From the NCBI GenBank assembly GCA_001939145.1, contig LSRX01000071.1:495462-559461 (forward strand): DNA of 64,000 bases, in the 5' to 3' direction. Shown here in pieces: positions 1-9,190 of this stretch. Every line of letters starts with the position of its first letter. Positions within the stretch are counted from its first letter, which is position 1. The DNA comes from Symbiodinium microadriaticum. Its lineage: Eukaryota; Sar; Dinophyceae; Suessiales; Symbiodiniaceae. The position numbers were made by a program, and so were the translations under genes. A model generated the notes under the pieces. The model had not been told where the DNA came from. It did not search any database and saw nothing but the letters and a program-made list of their open reading frames with translations.

Positions 1-32
1 TAAGCTTGAGAGTTTGACTTAACTTAGGGAAT

Positions 33-122
33 TTGGAAGCTTTGGGGAGCACGAAGTGCAGGCATGATGGGGACGGTGTCAGCTTCGAGCTGTACATCGA
101 TACCGACGGCCTGTCGCCCTGA
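33..122 (+). CDS. Exon-like island, possible last exon (partial)
   Basis: An open frame ends at a TGA and contains HDGDGVSFELYIDTDGLSP. Its codon texture is unlike the repeats around it. A possible acceptor lies at GTGCAG (about 56-61), so the true exon may start near 62. The right side runs into G-rich telomere-like repeat (TTTAGGG) from about 150. I do not recognise the protein. The left part of the gene would lie outside the window. Confidence 0.35.
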   Translation: MEALGSTKCRHDGDGVSFELYIDTDGLSP

Positions 123-718
123 GGGCTTGAAGGGGTCAGTGACTAGCGTTTTTGAGGGTTTTGGATTTAGGGTTTCTGTTTAGGGTTTCTGGTTTAGGGT
201 TTCTGGTTCTTGGAGCATCGGAGGGCCGCTTGAGGGTTCTGCTAGGCCCTAAGCCCGAAGCTCTAAACCCTCAACCCTGAACCCCTTCAAGGATCAGGGG
301 TCTTGCGGTTTTGGGTTTAGGGGCTGGTTCAAGTTCTAGGATCCCAAACTGCTCTGCGAGTCACAGTAGATAATGGTTGTAGACCTTGGACCCGCAGGCG
401 GCACGACTTGGAGGGTCGGCAGTCTTAGTCAGTTGGTGTTTTTATTGACTCCCAACTAGGGTCCCTCTTCGGGTTCTTACAACTCTGTAAAAACAGCTAT
501 TACCAAGTCCTCCGACCCTCCTAATACTTGTATACTTGGAGTCTTAGAGCAAGTTCTCTGCAGAGAGAAGGTTTGCGGTTACAGTGCCATACGTGAGTTA
601 CACAGACCTGCCAGTGGGTCTATGCCATTCATGACCCCTATCTAGAGCCTAAGTCCACTAGTCTGAACCCCCGCACCCCAAGCACCCGAACCCAACAAAC
701 CTTAGGCCCTGAGCCCAA
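123..718. other. Intron-like or intergenic stretch
   Basis: It begins with G-rich telomere-like units (150-230) and switches to C-rich units (250-290). Unrecognised single-copy sequence follows up to the family N element. I see no coding frame of interest. Confidence 0.4.
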
Positions 719-821
719 TACAGGGGCTTTAATAACTACCAATACTATTCTGTGGGGGTTGCTTATTATGATGCGAGTATAATATAAGCCCCAAACCCTG
801 TTCGCATGGTTAAGGCCCCTA
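719..821 (+). mobile_element. Family N foldback element
   Basis: The tips are GGGGCTTTAATAA on the left and TTAAGGCCCC on the right, with TA at or near both ends. The interior (GGGGGTTGCTTATTAT) matches copies at 12.96, 19.3, 50.97 and 61.47 kb. Confidence 0.6.
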
Positions 822-836
822 GATTACAACAGAACT

Positions 837-946
837 GTACCTTAAGGATCTAAGGAACCTCCTAAACACGGCCCGGTACCTCCTAGTTGGGACCCTGGGT
901 TCTCAATGTTCTTTTGGTTTGAGGGCCCATGAGCCTTAGTGTAAGG
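837..946 (-). repeat. Family V repeat, copy 1
   Basis: It shares a long block with 37015-37122 in the opposite orientation, including CCCGGTACCTCCTAGTTGGG and GAGGGCCCATGAGC. Only these two copies are in the window. Confidence 0.6.
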
Positions 947-1980
947 TAGGGGCTTGATAAGTGTGTGTTCGGGCTTGTGGGGAGGTCGGGGGTGTGGGGT
1001 TGGTAGCAGGGGCTGAATTAGTTAGGCTGAAGAAGGGGCTCTTATGGTTTAGGGATTAGGGATAATAGCAAGATATATAGGGTTTAGGGATTATAGCAAA
1101 CCATAGCAGTTTATATATATATATATATATTATGGAAGCATGAATATGGTTCCCTAAACTGAACATGTACCAAAGCCTTTGTTCTGATTCTTAACGCTCC
1201 TATATGGGGGCTCAAGAAGGAGCTTGGTTCAGGGTGCAAGCTTTAATTTAGGGTTCAAAAGACCTACCTTTAAGGACCTGTACATAGAAACCATAATAAG
1301 GTACCCCAACAACGTAGGTCTTTTTACTTACCGGCAGGGCAGGGTTTAGTAAGGGCGTCATGAGGTTATCAAGTGGTCAAGACGAAGGGAGCTTAGAACG
1401 AGTACAATCCTGTGTCGCCTCGAAGATATGGATAGCAGTTCCATTCAAACACGAACCTGAACACAGCGTTTGGGTTCCTGCGTTTAAGAAGGAGTTGAAC
1501 TTCGAAGGCCCGTGGTTTAGTGTAGGATTGCGGGTTTTGATGCCCGAACCCTTCAGATTGAGGCCCTTGTAGAACCTTGTGAAATAAAACCCTAACCTGT
1601 TATAGAACCCCATTAGAGCACCCCTAAGCACCAACTTGAACCCTAAACTTACGGAACCCGCTAAAACGAAACCCTTGCAGAACCCTTCATAGAACCCGTT
1701 GAAAAGGAAACCGTTTCTTGGATAGAACCCGTGGTAGAGCCTTTTTATGCAAACCTTTTAACGAAGAAAGCCTTATAGCACCGTTTTCTCGAACCCTTTG
1801 TAGAGCCCTTTTTATCGAATGCTTCAAACCCTAAACCCCAAACCCAAAACCCCAAGCCCAAAATCCTAAACCCTATACCCAAAAACCTTAAGCAGATCTA
1901 AGGGCCCTTATATAGTCTCATAACGCCCCTATATAGCCCCCAGGGTCCCTTTAAGGATCTCTGCTTTAGTCCCTTGACCC
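947..1980. other. Repeat-derived stretch without a supported gene
   Basis: It holds a short AT run (1109-1130), one family O element (1255-1328), many AACCCTT-like units (1560-1800) and C-rich telomere-like repeat from 1820. The two opposed frames at 1360-1634 are low-complexity translations and are not called. Confidence 0.4.
1255..1328 (+). mobile_element. Family O foldback element
   Basis: The core is bounded by GACCTACC and GTAGGTC and carries AACCATAATAAGG. It matches the copies at 32.85 and 33.68 kb. Confidence 0.45.
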
Positions 1981-2100
1981 TAAACCCCTAAACCCCTAAC
2001 CCCTAAACCCTAAACCCCTTAACCCCTAAACCCGTAACCCCTAAACCCTAAACCCTAAACCCCTAGACCCTAAACCCCTAAACCCCTAAACCCTAAACCC
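1820..2100 (-). repeat. C-rich telomere-like repeat block
   Basis: Degenerate CCCTAAA and CCCCTAAA units. They form the left flank of the island at 2104-2172. Confidence 0.9.
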
Positions 2101-2103
2101 CAA

Positions 2104-2172
2104 GGGTCCCTGTCAAGGTTGGATCAGCGCTTCCCAGGACGAGACGGAAGGCGCCCGGGCGCTGTGGGTTTA
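2104..2172 (+). CDS. Exon-like GC-rich island
   Basis: A short unique GC-rich island reads as RLDQRFPGRDGRRPGAVG. C-rich telomere-like repeat lies immediately to its left and G-rich repeat immediately to its right, as at other islands. Strand and frame are uncertain. Confidence 0.25.
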
Positions 2173-2700
2173 GGGTGGAAGGTGTTCTAAGGGGTTACTT
2201 AAAGGGTTTAGGGTTTAGGAGTTTACGAGTGTAGGGTTTAGGGGTTTAGAGTTTAGGCTTAAGGGTTTAGGGTTTAGGGTTTGGGGTTAACTTAAAGGGT
2301 TTAGGGTTAAGGGTTTCATAAGGAGTTCCTTAAAGGTTTTCGGGTTTAGGGGTTTATGGGTTTAGGGGTTTATGGGTTTAGGGTTTAGGGGTTTTGGGTT
2401 TAGGGTTTGGGGGTTTAGGGTTTTATGGGTTTTAGGGCTAAGGGTTGAGGGGTGTAGGGTTTATGGTTAATGGGTTTGGGGTTAAGGGTTTAGGGGTTTA
2501 GGGTTTAGGGTTTATGGGCGTAGGGTTTAGGGTGTAGGGTTAATTCGGGGGTTTAAGGTTTAGGGCTTAGGGTTTAGGCTTTCTGGGTTTAAAAGGTTTA
2601 GGGTTGATGGGTTTAGGGCTTTGGGTTTAGGGTTTCTGAGTTTACAAGGTTTAGGGTTTACGGGTTTAGGGCTCTGGGTTAAGGGTTTTAGGGGGTTTTG
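2173..2700 (+). repeat. G-rich telomere-like repeat block
   Basis: About 530 bp of degenerate TTTAGGG, with GGGG and TTTTAGGG variants. It is among the longest continuous blocks in the window. The units are too divergent for a functional telomere end. Confidence 0.9.
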
Positions 2701-3000
2701 GTTGTAGTGTCAGAAAAATAGTAGTGGCGCCCCCGTATTGTGCATGTATAGGTATACTTGAACATACCCTCAATAGCCTCGTCTTCTCATTTTCAAGGAA
2801 CTTATGTAAAGTTCTCGCTTCCGACCCCAAAACCCCTATACCCTACGCGCAGCCCTTGACCCTCAACCCTAATCTCTAACCTCTAAACCCTAAAGCTGTT
2901 ACCCTAAAAGCCCTATAAATCCTAAAGCCCTAAAACCCTAAACACCGAGTACCCTAAGCCCCTAAACCCTGCATTTAGTTCCCTCCGCGCGTTGGGAGGT

Positions 3001-3134
3001 CAGAATATTTATGTCTCGACCAGCTCCGACCCGTCCAAAGTCGCTGGGGCCATGGCCAATCTCGCCACATGGCTTTGTCAAAAAAAGGGTCCTGCAAAAG
3101 CTGTCTCAAAGGTTTCCATTAAGGGCTCTATGAG
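3001..3134 (+). CDS. Exon with SpoVS-like N-terminal motif
   Basis: From CAG at 3001 the frame reads NIYVSTSSDPSKVAGAMAN and then ATWLCQKKGPAKAVSKVS. SpoVS proteins (Alba-like fold, named from a bacterial sporulation protein) have an N-terminal strand of the type VS..S.P..VAGA.A, and this fits closely. The frame stays open to a possible donor AGGG|GTTTAGGG at about 3134, where the donor is telomere-like repeat. The left flank is C-rich repeat and the right flank is G-rich. The second half of a SpoVS domain is not here; a matching half lies at 16279-16378, too far away to link with certainty. Family assignment is by eye. Confidence 0.5.
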
Positions 3135-3303
3135 GGGTTTAGGGTTTATTTGTAGATGCTTGTAGGTTTGGGGCTTTCTTGTTTTGCGGTTTCGGGTTTA
3201 GGGTGTTGGGGTTGTTAGGGTCAGGGGTTAAAGGTCTGCCTAGGGGGAGGTAGTACTGCATTTGTGGTTCGAGGGATTTAGGCGGTCCTTTTACGGGTGA
3301 TAT

Positions 3304-3411
3304 AACCCTAAGGGTCCATGTGCCCAAACAGTATATAATATTTGGCCCTAAAGTGGTCCCAATATAGGTACTTTTGGTCCAAAGTATATACTATTCGGGT
3401 ACATGGACCCT
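3304..3411 (+). mobile_element. Family F foldback element
   Basis: The ends are CCTAAGGGTCCATGTGCCC and GGGTACATGGACCCT, with inner arms AGTATATAATA and AGTATATACTATT. The sister copy is at 20973-21080. Confidence 0.75.
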
Positions 3412-3412
3412 G

Positions 3413-3688
3413 GAAGAGGCAGACCAGCTGGTCGCAAACTCAGGCTCCAAAAGGGATACCGGAAGATGCCTGCATGCAGAGTATGGCATCGGTGAGTCAT
3501 TTGCAATGAGTCTCCTGAGACCAGCCAAGAGAGCCAAGGTGGAGCAGTTCGTGCGAACCACTCCTCAGGGTCACGGCTTCATGGGGCCAGCATCATCATA
3601 TGGCTACAATATCGCGGTCTTGGATGCGTCGAGGATTGATGGACTTGGCAAAAGAAAGCATAGGTGTTTTATTTGCGATGGGAAGTAA
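3413..3688 (+). CDS. Exon-like ORF, unknown product
   Basis: About 91 codons are open from the end of the family F element to a TAA. Readable parts include EEADQLVANSGSKRDTGR, RPAKRAKVEQF and HRCFICDGK at the C-terminus. The basic PAKRAKVEQ stretch resembles a nuclear localisation signal, but this is inference only. Composition is mixed and hydrophilic, unlike translated repeat. No ATG is well placed at the start, so this is more likely a terminal exon than a complete gene. The upstream F element may have inserted into the preceding intron or the exon edge. Confidence 0.4.
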   Translation, partial: EEADQLVANSGSKRDTGRCLHAEYGIGESFAMSLLRPAKRAKVEQFVRTTPQGHGFMGPASSYGYNIAVLDASRIDGLGKRKHRCFICDGK

Positions 3689-3849
3689 ATGCAAGTGCAG
3701 ATTTAGTGCACCATGTTACTTGACTTACATCCTTACTTTTGTTGAAAGGATGTGGTTCAACCTATTTACGAAGCGGATTCTTGTAGTTAAGTCTCCTGTG
3801 TTGTGAAGCTTTGTTCGAGGATGTACGAAGGTCCGACATTGGACTTCTG

Positions 3850-4289
3850 TAAACGACCTTTTCTGAACCCAAACGCCTCAGCCCTAAACCCTAAGCCCTA
3901 GATCCTAAGCCCCTGGAGCTTTACACCTATTCCGAGCTTTATGGTTAGGATCTGTGGATTACTACATGGAAAAGTAGCGACCCTCAAATAAGATGCTATG
4001 TATGACCCTAGAGGCCTAAACCACCCGCATATAGTCTCCAAAAAGCCTACAAAACTACAAGCCCAAACCCAAGTACCTAACTATTGGGCCCTTTGGACCC
4101 TGAGCTTCCTAGCAAGAGCCGTGTGCCCCACTTATGGAACCCTTTTTGTGAACCCTCATAGGGCCTTCTTTGAACCGTGGAGCCCTACACCCTAAACCCT
4201 AATCCCTGCTAGCAAACCCTAAACCCTTGCAGAGCCCTTCTTGAACCGTTAAGGGAACCCTTATAGAGCCCTCTTTTCAAGGCCTTACC
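3850..4289. other. Gene-free stretch
   Basis: Scattered C-rich telomere-like units and AACCCTT-type variants, with no island that looks coding. Confidence 0.4.
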
Positions 4290-4376
4290 CCATAGGCTCC
4301 AAAGTAGTTCCTTTTGGGGATTACCTTATAGGATCCGAAATATTAGCCAAAAAAAGAACTACTATGAAGCCTATTG
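4290..4376 (+). mobile_element. Family A foldback element
   Basis: Arms are CATAGGCTCC, AGTAGTTCC on the left and AACTACTATGAAGCCTAT on the right, around a core TTACCTTATAGGATCC. It is one of eleven copies. Confidence 0.8.
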
Positions 4377-4385
4377 CCTTTGGGT

Positions 4386-4606
4386 AATCACCCTAAACCC
4401 CTAAACCCTAAACCCCTAAACCTTAAACCCTAAACCCTGAACCCCGAAACCCCTAAACCCTAACCCCCTACATCCCTAGACCCCTAAACCCCTAAAACCC
4501 TAAACAACCCTAAACCCTAAACCTTAAATCACCCTAAACCCTAAACCCTAAACCCCTAAACCCTAAACCCCAACCCCTAAACCCCTAAACCCTAAACCCC
4601 TAAACC
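4386..4606 (-). repeat. C-rich telomere-like block before assembly gap
   Basis: Nearly continuous CCCTAAA and CCCCTAAA units run directly into a run of Ns. Confidence 0.9.
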
Positions 4607-5238
4607 NNNNNNNNNNNNNNNNNNNNNNNNNNNNNNNNNNNNNNNNNNNNNNNNNNNNNNNNNNNNNNNNNNNNNNNNNNNNNNNNNNNNNNNNNNNNNN
4701 NNNNNNNNNNNNNNNNNNNNNNNNNNNNNNNNNNNNNNNNNNNNNNNNNNNNNNNNNNNNNNNNNNNNNNNNNNNNNNNNNNNNNNNNNNNNNNNNNNNN
4801 NNNNNNNNNNNNNNNNNNNNNNNNNNNNNNNNNNNNNNNNNNNNNNNNNNNNNNNNNNNNNNNNNNNNNNNNNNNNNNNNNNNNNNNNNNNNNNNNNNNN
4901 NNNNNNNNNNNNNNNNNNNNNNNNNNNNNNNNNNNNNNNNNNNNNNNNNNNNNNNNNNNNNNNNNNNNNNNNNNNNNNNNNNNNNNNNNNNNNNNNNNNN
5001 NNNNNNNNNNNNNNNNNNNNNNNNNNNNNNNNNNNNNNNNNNNNNNNNNNNNNNNNNNNNNNNNNNNNNNNNNNNNNNNNNNNNNNNNNNNNNNNNNNNN
5101 NNNNNNNNNNNNNNNNNNNNNNNNNNNNNNNNNNNNNNNNNNNNNNNNNNNNNNNNNNNNNNNNNNNNNNNNNNNNNNNNNNNNNNNNNNNNNNNNNNNN
5201 NNNNNNNNNNNNNNNNNNNNNNNNNNNNNNNNNNNNNN
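4607..5238. other. Assembly gap (N run, about 632)
   Basis: The gap has CCCCTAAA repeats of the same polarity on both sides. The missing sequence is probably more of the same repeat, collapsed in assembly. Confidence 0.95.
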
Positions 5239-5337
5239 AAACCCCTAAACCCCTAAACCCCCCAAACCCCTAAACCCCTAAACCCCCCTACACCCTAAAC
5301 CCCTAAGCCCCTAAACCCCCTACATCCCTACACCCAG
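5239..5337 (-). repeat. C-rich telomere-like block after gap
   Basis: CCCCTAAA units lead directly to an acceptor-like CACCCAG at 5331-5337. Confidence 0.9.
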
Positions 5338-5469
5338 GTCCGAAATTGGAAGGACTTCGTGATCAGTTTCATGGGCCCCGAAGCAGCGAAAAGGACGGTG
5401 GAAAGCCTCAAGAAGGCTGCGACCACCGGCTTCCGTAAGGGCTCCCAAAAGCGTTCAACACGGCTGAGG
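5338..5469 (+). CDS. Exon-like island, unknown product
   Basis: There are 44 clean codons between an acceptor (CACCCAG) and a candidate donor AGG|GTTCAGGG. Readable parts are NWKDFVISFMGPEAAKRTVE and KKAATTGFRKGSQKRSTR. The middle (GPEAAKRTVESLKKA) loosely resembles the second half of SpoVS-type domains, where a GA.A...A.KA.A helix is usual, but this is weak. The flanks are C-rich repeat on the left and G-rich on the right. Confidence 0.5.
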
Positions 5470-5518
5470 GTTCAGGGTTTAGGGTTTAGGGATCAGGGTT
5501 TAAAGTTTAGGGAGGGGT

Positions 5519-5625
5519 TACTGTTAATGATATTCACCCTTAGGATTACATTAAGGGCCCTAAACTATGAGAATTATGGTAAAATTCCTTAGTATGGGTA
5601 ATGCAGGATTTATATCATCAACCAT
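5519..5625 (-). mobile_element. Family B foldback element
   Basis: The right arm GGATTTATATCATCAACC is well kept and the left arm CTGTTAATGATAT is degraded. The core reads CTAAACTATGAGAATTATGG. Confidence 0.7.
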
Positions 5626-5778
5626 ATGAGGTTTCTATTTGGGTTCGTTGGGTTGAAGGGTTGTAGAGTTTCCAGGTTTAGGCTTGGGTTTAGGGTTCCG
5701 GGTTGGGGGGTTTAGTGTTTAGGGCTTAGGGGCTAAGGGTTTCGGGTTGAGTTCAGGGTTTCAAGATTTCTGTTTCTG

Positions 5779-5891
5779 TAAGGGGTCCAAGTGCCCAAAA
5801 GTCGTGGTTTTCTTTTTAAGCCCCAAAGACTATACTCTCGCAGGTTTCAGGTCCCTAAAACCTCATTATTTAGGTACTCCGGCCCTCTGGG
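5779..5891 (+). mobile_element. Family I foldback element
   Basis: The left tip is AAGGGGTCCAAGTGCCC and the right end is AACCTCATTATTTAGGTACTC followed by CCCTCTGGG. Related copies are at 6.81 and 24.5 kb. Confidence 0.6.
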
Positions 5892-5985
5892 AAAGGGTTC
5901 AGGGTTTGGCATGGTGGGGTTGAGTGCGGGGTTGCGGGGTGTCTGCAAGGGTTCCTGTATGGATTCGTTCAAGATCTTTGTAGGT

Positions 5986-6085
5986 GGGTAGTTCTCTAAA
6001 TTAGGGTCCCTTTTTAGGTCCCCAATATAGTACGGCACCTGTATAAAAAGGTCCCTAAGAGGGACCCTAATTTAGAGAACTGCCC
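5986..6085 (+). mobile_element. Family C foldback element
   Basis: Arms TAGTTCTCTAAATTAGGGTC and GACCCTAATTTAGAGAACT are near-perfect inverted repeats around TATAGTACGGCACC. Confidence 0.85.
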
Positions 6086-6390
6086 AGGTGTTTGTTCCAG
6101 CCAGTATGCTGCCGATGCAACAGTGACGCGAGTATTCGTGGAAGTGATAGTATTGGCATATGAATACATCGTAACAGCCATGGCACGAACGATGATGCAT
6201 GCTACCTGTGTCACATGGTTATGAACAGAACAGTAGCAGTGAACCAGAGCTGTGGCTGCTTATTGCGACTGGTGTCTAGAGCTTTCCAGCATTTTATCCC
6301 AAAACCCAAAACCCTAAACCCCAAACCCTAAGCCGGTCCTGGGATGGTTGGCGCTGTGGTCTAAGTACCCCAGGGTGGGGCTCTCCAAGC

Positions 6391-6501
6391 TACCCAGAGA
6401 ACCCAATCCTCTTAATTAAGGAATATACCTTAAACTATAGGGGCCTTACTATTCTGATTTAGGGTCTATTCCTTAATTAAGGGTATTGAGCTCTCTGGGT
6501 G
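6391..6501 (+). mobile_element. Family J foldback element
   Basis: Ends are ACCCAGAGAACCCAAT and ATTGAGCTCTCTGGGT; inner arms TTAATTAAGGAATATACC and TATTCCTTAATTAAGGG. Confidence 0.75.
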
Positions 6502-6507
6502 AAGGCC

Positions 6508-6952
6508 TTACTGAGAGGCCCAAGGGGACTTAGTAAGTAAGTAGATTATAAGTAGAGTCATAAGTACCTTAAGTTCCCTAAACCCTAAACCCTACCCCAA
6601 TTTATAACCCTACTTTATAACTGACTTACAAGTAGGTTACAAGTAGAGTCAGAAGTACCCTAAGTTCCGTAAACCCTAAACCCTACCCCAATTGTAACCC
6701 TACTTTGTAACTGACTTACAAGCAGGTTATAAGTAGAGTCATAAGTACCCTAAATTCCCTAAACCCTAAACCCTACCCCAATTATAACCCTACTTATACC
6801 TGACTTACCCTAAGGGTCCACTGGATGGATTTTGGGACCTGAAACCTTACTATTTCGGTACTCCGACCCTCTGACAGAACCCTAAACCCTAAACCCTAAA
6901 CCCTACCCCAACTCTAACCCTAGTTATAACCGCTTACTTAAGCCCCCTGAGC
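6508..6952 (+). mobile_element. Family E element with internal tandem expansion and a family I fragment
   Basis: It opens with the E end (CTGAGAGGCCCAAGGGGACT). It then carries three tandem units of about 120 bp, each with TTATAAGTAGAGTCA, a short CCCTAAA run and ACCCTACTTTATAAC. A family I fragment (6809-6873) interrupts it, followed by more CCCTAAA and the decayed other end (GCCCCCTGAGCCT). Ordinary E copies are about 125 bp. Confidence 0.65.
6809..6873 (+). mobile_element. Family I fragment inside family E
   Basis: CCCTAAGGGTCCA directly follows GACTTA of the E element, and the fragment ends GGTACTCCGACCCTCTG. The middle is missing. Confidence 0.5.
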
Positions 6953-6962
6953 CTGCGCTCAG

Positions 6963-7033
6963 CGCACTTAGAGGCCAAGTTCTACCTTGACAGCGAAGGC
7001 CGTCAGGAGCTGAGCGTTAGTGGCTTGATAGGG
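6963..7033 (+). CDS. Exon-like island, unknown product
   Basis: An acceptor-like GCGCTCAG is followed by HLEAKFYLDSEGRQELSV and SGLIG, then a candidate donor GGG|GTTTGGGG. It has good codon texture and mixed polar composition. C-rich repeat with an E element lies to the left and G-rich repeat to the right. A partial echo of its tail (TCAGGAGCTGAG) sits at about 7202-7213, beyond the next A element. Confidence 0.45.
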
Positions 7034-7109
7034 GTTTGGGGTTTGGAGTTTTGGGGTTTGGGGTTTTAGGGTTTAGGGTTTTAGGGTAGGGGTTTAGGGT
7101 TTAGGGGTT

Positions 7110-7200
7110 ACCCATGGGCCCCTAAGTAGTTCCTTCTTGGGGGTTCATATTTAGAATCCTATAAGGTAATCCCCAAAAGGAACTACTATGGAGCCAATGG
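7110..7200 (-). mobile_element. Family A foldback element
   Basis: Reverse-oriented core (TTCATATTTAGAATCCTATA). The right arm GGAACTACTATGGAGCC is intact. Confidence 0.8.
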
Positions 7201-7521
7201 ATCAGGAGCTGAGCTTGAAGGGCTTTGTTTAAAGGGGTTTAGGGCTTTAGGGTCTTAGGGTTTTAGGGTTTAGAGGTTAGGGGTTTAGGGTTTTAGGGTT
7301 TGGGGTTTAGGGGTTTATAAGGTTTAGGGGTTTAGGGTTTAGGGTTCAGGGATTGGGTATTAGGTTTCTGTTGCGGGTTACGGGCTTTATGATTTGGGCT
7401 TGGCATTTGTGGATATGCCATGACCGTTTCGAGCTCGGGAACTATTTTCGAAGTTCTGCTTTAGAACCCATCTTGAGCTGAGAAGGCAGGTTCTGAAAAG
7501 GTCCCCTCACCAAGGTAAGCC

Positions 7522-7617
7522 TGTGACCCCAAACCCTACGAAATAGTAGGTTATGACCCCTTAATTAGAGGGTAGAACCCTTAGAACGGTAGGTTTTTGA
7601 ATCCCCAGGGGTAGATT
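7522..7617 (-). mobile_element. Family L element
   Basis: Contains AGTAGGTTATGACCCCTTAA, the reverse of the L motif at 34.1 and 55.8 kb, and ends TTTTTGAATCCCCAGG. Confidence 0.45.
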
Positions 7618-7690
7618 GTGAGTTTCCCTCATGGGCCCTTGGGGGTTAGGCGAGTTCAGGGCTTGCGGTGAGTAGTTCAGATTCTTTTGG

Positions 7691-7800
7691 GTTCTTTAAC
7701 CTACCAAAACCTACTTTTTGGTGGGTTCTTATTATAAACCCGAATATGATATGGAATTTATTGGGACCCTACAAAAAAGGTAGGTTGTGGTAGGTTAAGG
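7691..7800 (+). mobile_element. Family K foldback element
   Basis: Inverted arms TTAACCTACCAAAACCTAC and GTAGGTTGTGGTAGGTTAAG. The second, shorter copy is at 10.72 kb. Confidence 0.65.
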
Positions 7801-8343
7801 TTTTGCTTCGCGGAGGCAAAAAGCCAAAGCTACATCCCATCGATAGCGCCTCCTCATCTGCTGCAGGCGGTTTTAGGTTTAGGGTGTATGGGTTTAGGCT
7901 TGCTGATTTAAACGGTTTAGTGTTGAGGGTTGAGGGTTTAGGGTTGAGGGGCTTCCTGCCCCTATAACTCCAAGCCGCTACAGCCTTAGACTCCAAAGAT
8001 TAAGGCCCTAAGCCCTTTGAACGTGCCCTAAACCCTAAACCCTCAAGCCCTAACCCCCTAAACCTCTAAGCCCTAAACCATAAGCCCTAAACCCTAAACC
8101 GTAAGTCCTAAACCGAAACCCTAAACCCTAGACCCTAAACTACAAGCGCGGGCTTAGGTTACCCCCTTCCACCTTCACCCTGAACTTGATTGAGCCTTCG
8201 GAACTCAACTACCTGTACCAGCAACACGATCTCCTGAACCCTACACCCCTAAATCTAAAGCCTACACCCTGAACCCCGCACCCTAAACCCACCCTGCTAA
8301 ACCCTATACCCCAACCAAACCTTAAGCCCTCAACCCTAAACCC

Positions 8344-8450
8344 TACGGTTTATGATATAAATCCTGCATTACCCACAGTAAGGAATATACTATAATTCCC
8401 ATAGCTTAGGGTCCTTAGGTCATGCTAAGGATTTATATCATCAACAGTAG
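8344..8450 (+). mobile_element. Family B foldback element
   Basis: Left arm TTTATGATATAAATCCTGC pairs with GGATTTATATCATCAACAG; TA bounds both ends. Confidence 0.85.
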
Positions 8451-8454
8451 AACC

Positions 8455-8560
8455 CTAAACCCTAAACCCTAAACCCCTAACCCCTAAACCCCAAAACCCC
8501 AACTCCCCAAAACCCCTAAACCCTCAACCCCTAAACCCCAAAACCCTAAACCCCTACAAT
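8455..8560 (-). repeat. C-rich telomere-like block
   Basis: Continuous CCCTAAA and CCCCAAA units leading up to the exon-like island at 8571. Confidence 0.9.
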
Positions 8561-8570
8561 TCCCCCCAAG

Positions 8571-8657
8571 CCCCCGCGTGTCGAAGAAGGCGATCTCCAG
8601 TTCTCCTTGGAGTTCGGGAAAACCAACGAGGTGAGGAGCCTCCTGCACCCTGGCCCG
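8571..8657 (+). CDS. Exon-like island with strong GT donor
   Basis: It follows an acceptor-like CCCCCAAG and reads PRVEEGDLQFSLEFGK and TNEVRSLLHPGP. It ends CCCG|GTAAGAGG, one of the best 5' splice sites in the window. C-rich repeat lies to the left and G-rich repeat to the right. Copies of the exon end and donor recur as a decayed tandem array in the following intron-like sequence. The product is unknown. Confidence 0.5.
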
Positions 8658-9190
8658 GTAAGAGGTCTCTTAGGGGTTTAGGGGGTTTAGGGGGTTTAGG
8701 GGGTTTAGGGGGTTTGGGGTTTGGGTTTCGGGGTTTGGGATTTCGGGTGCCCGGATCCTTAAGAGGTGTCTTTGGGTTTAGGGGTTTGGGGCGTTTAGGT
8801 TTAGGGTTCAGGGTGCCTGGTAAAGAGTTCTCTTTGGGTTTGGATTTGGGACTTAGGGTGCTCCTTAAGAGGTCACTTAGGGTTTAGGGGTTGGGGGAGG
8901 GGTTTAGGATTTCGGGTGCCCGGACCCTTGTGAGGTCTCTTCGGGTTTAGGGTTTAGGGGCTTGGGGCGTTTAGGGTTTTAGGATTTCGGGTGCCCGGAT
9001 CCTCAAGAGGTCTCTTTGGGTTTAGGGTCTATAGGTTTAGGGTTTAGGGCTCAGGGCCTGGTAAGAGGTCCTCTTGGGTTTCGGGTTTAGGGCTAAGGGT
9101 AAGAGGTCTTGAACAGACATCTCACCAGCTACTTAAAGGCCTCTTGCGGCTGAGCCCGGTAACAGGTCTTCTCGGGGGTTGGTCGGGTTT
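8646..9190 (+). repeat. Decayed minisatellite carrying exon end and donor
   Basis: A cassette of the type GCCCGG(TA/ATCCTTA)AGAGGTCTCTT followed by TTTAGGG units recurs about seven times with 60-110 bp spacing (near 8651, 8749, 8818, 8927, 8991, 9056 and 9155). Confidence 0.6.

Noticed and set aside
3413-3688. A complete gene starting in the family F element
   Set aside because: The apparent start is a TTG in the element's arm; a spliced terminal exon is more plausible.
1820-5337. A true chromosome end or subtelomere
   Set aside because: The repeats are degenerate, change polarity many times across the full window and are interleaved with exon-like islands, so they are interstitial.
8646-9190. 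CRISPR-like array
   Set aside because: The units are decayed, spacing is irregular and spacers are telomere-like repeat; the setting is eukaryotic.
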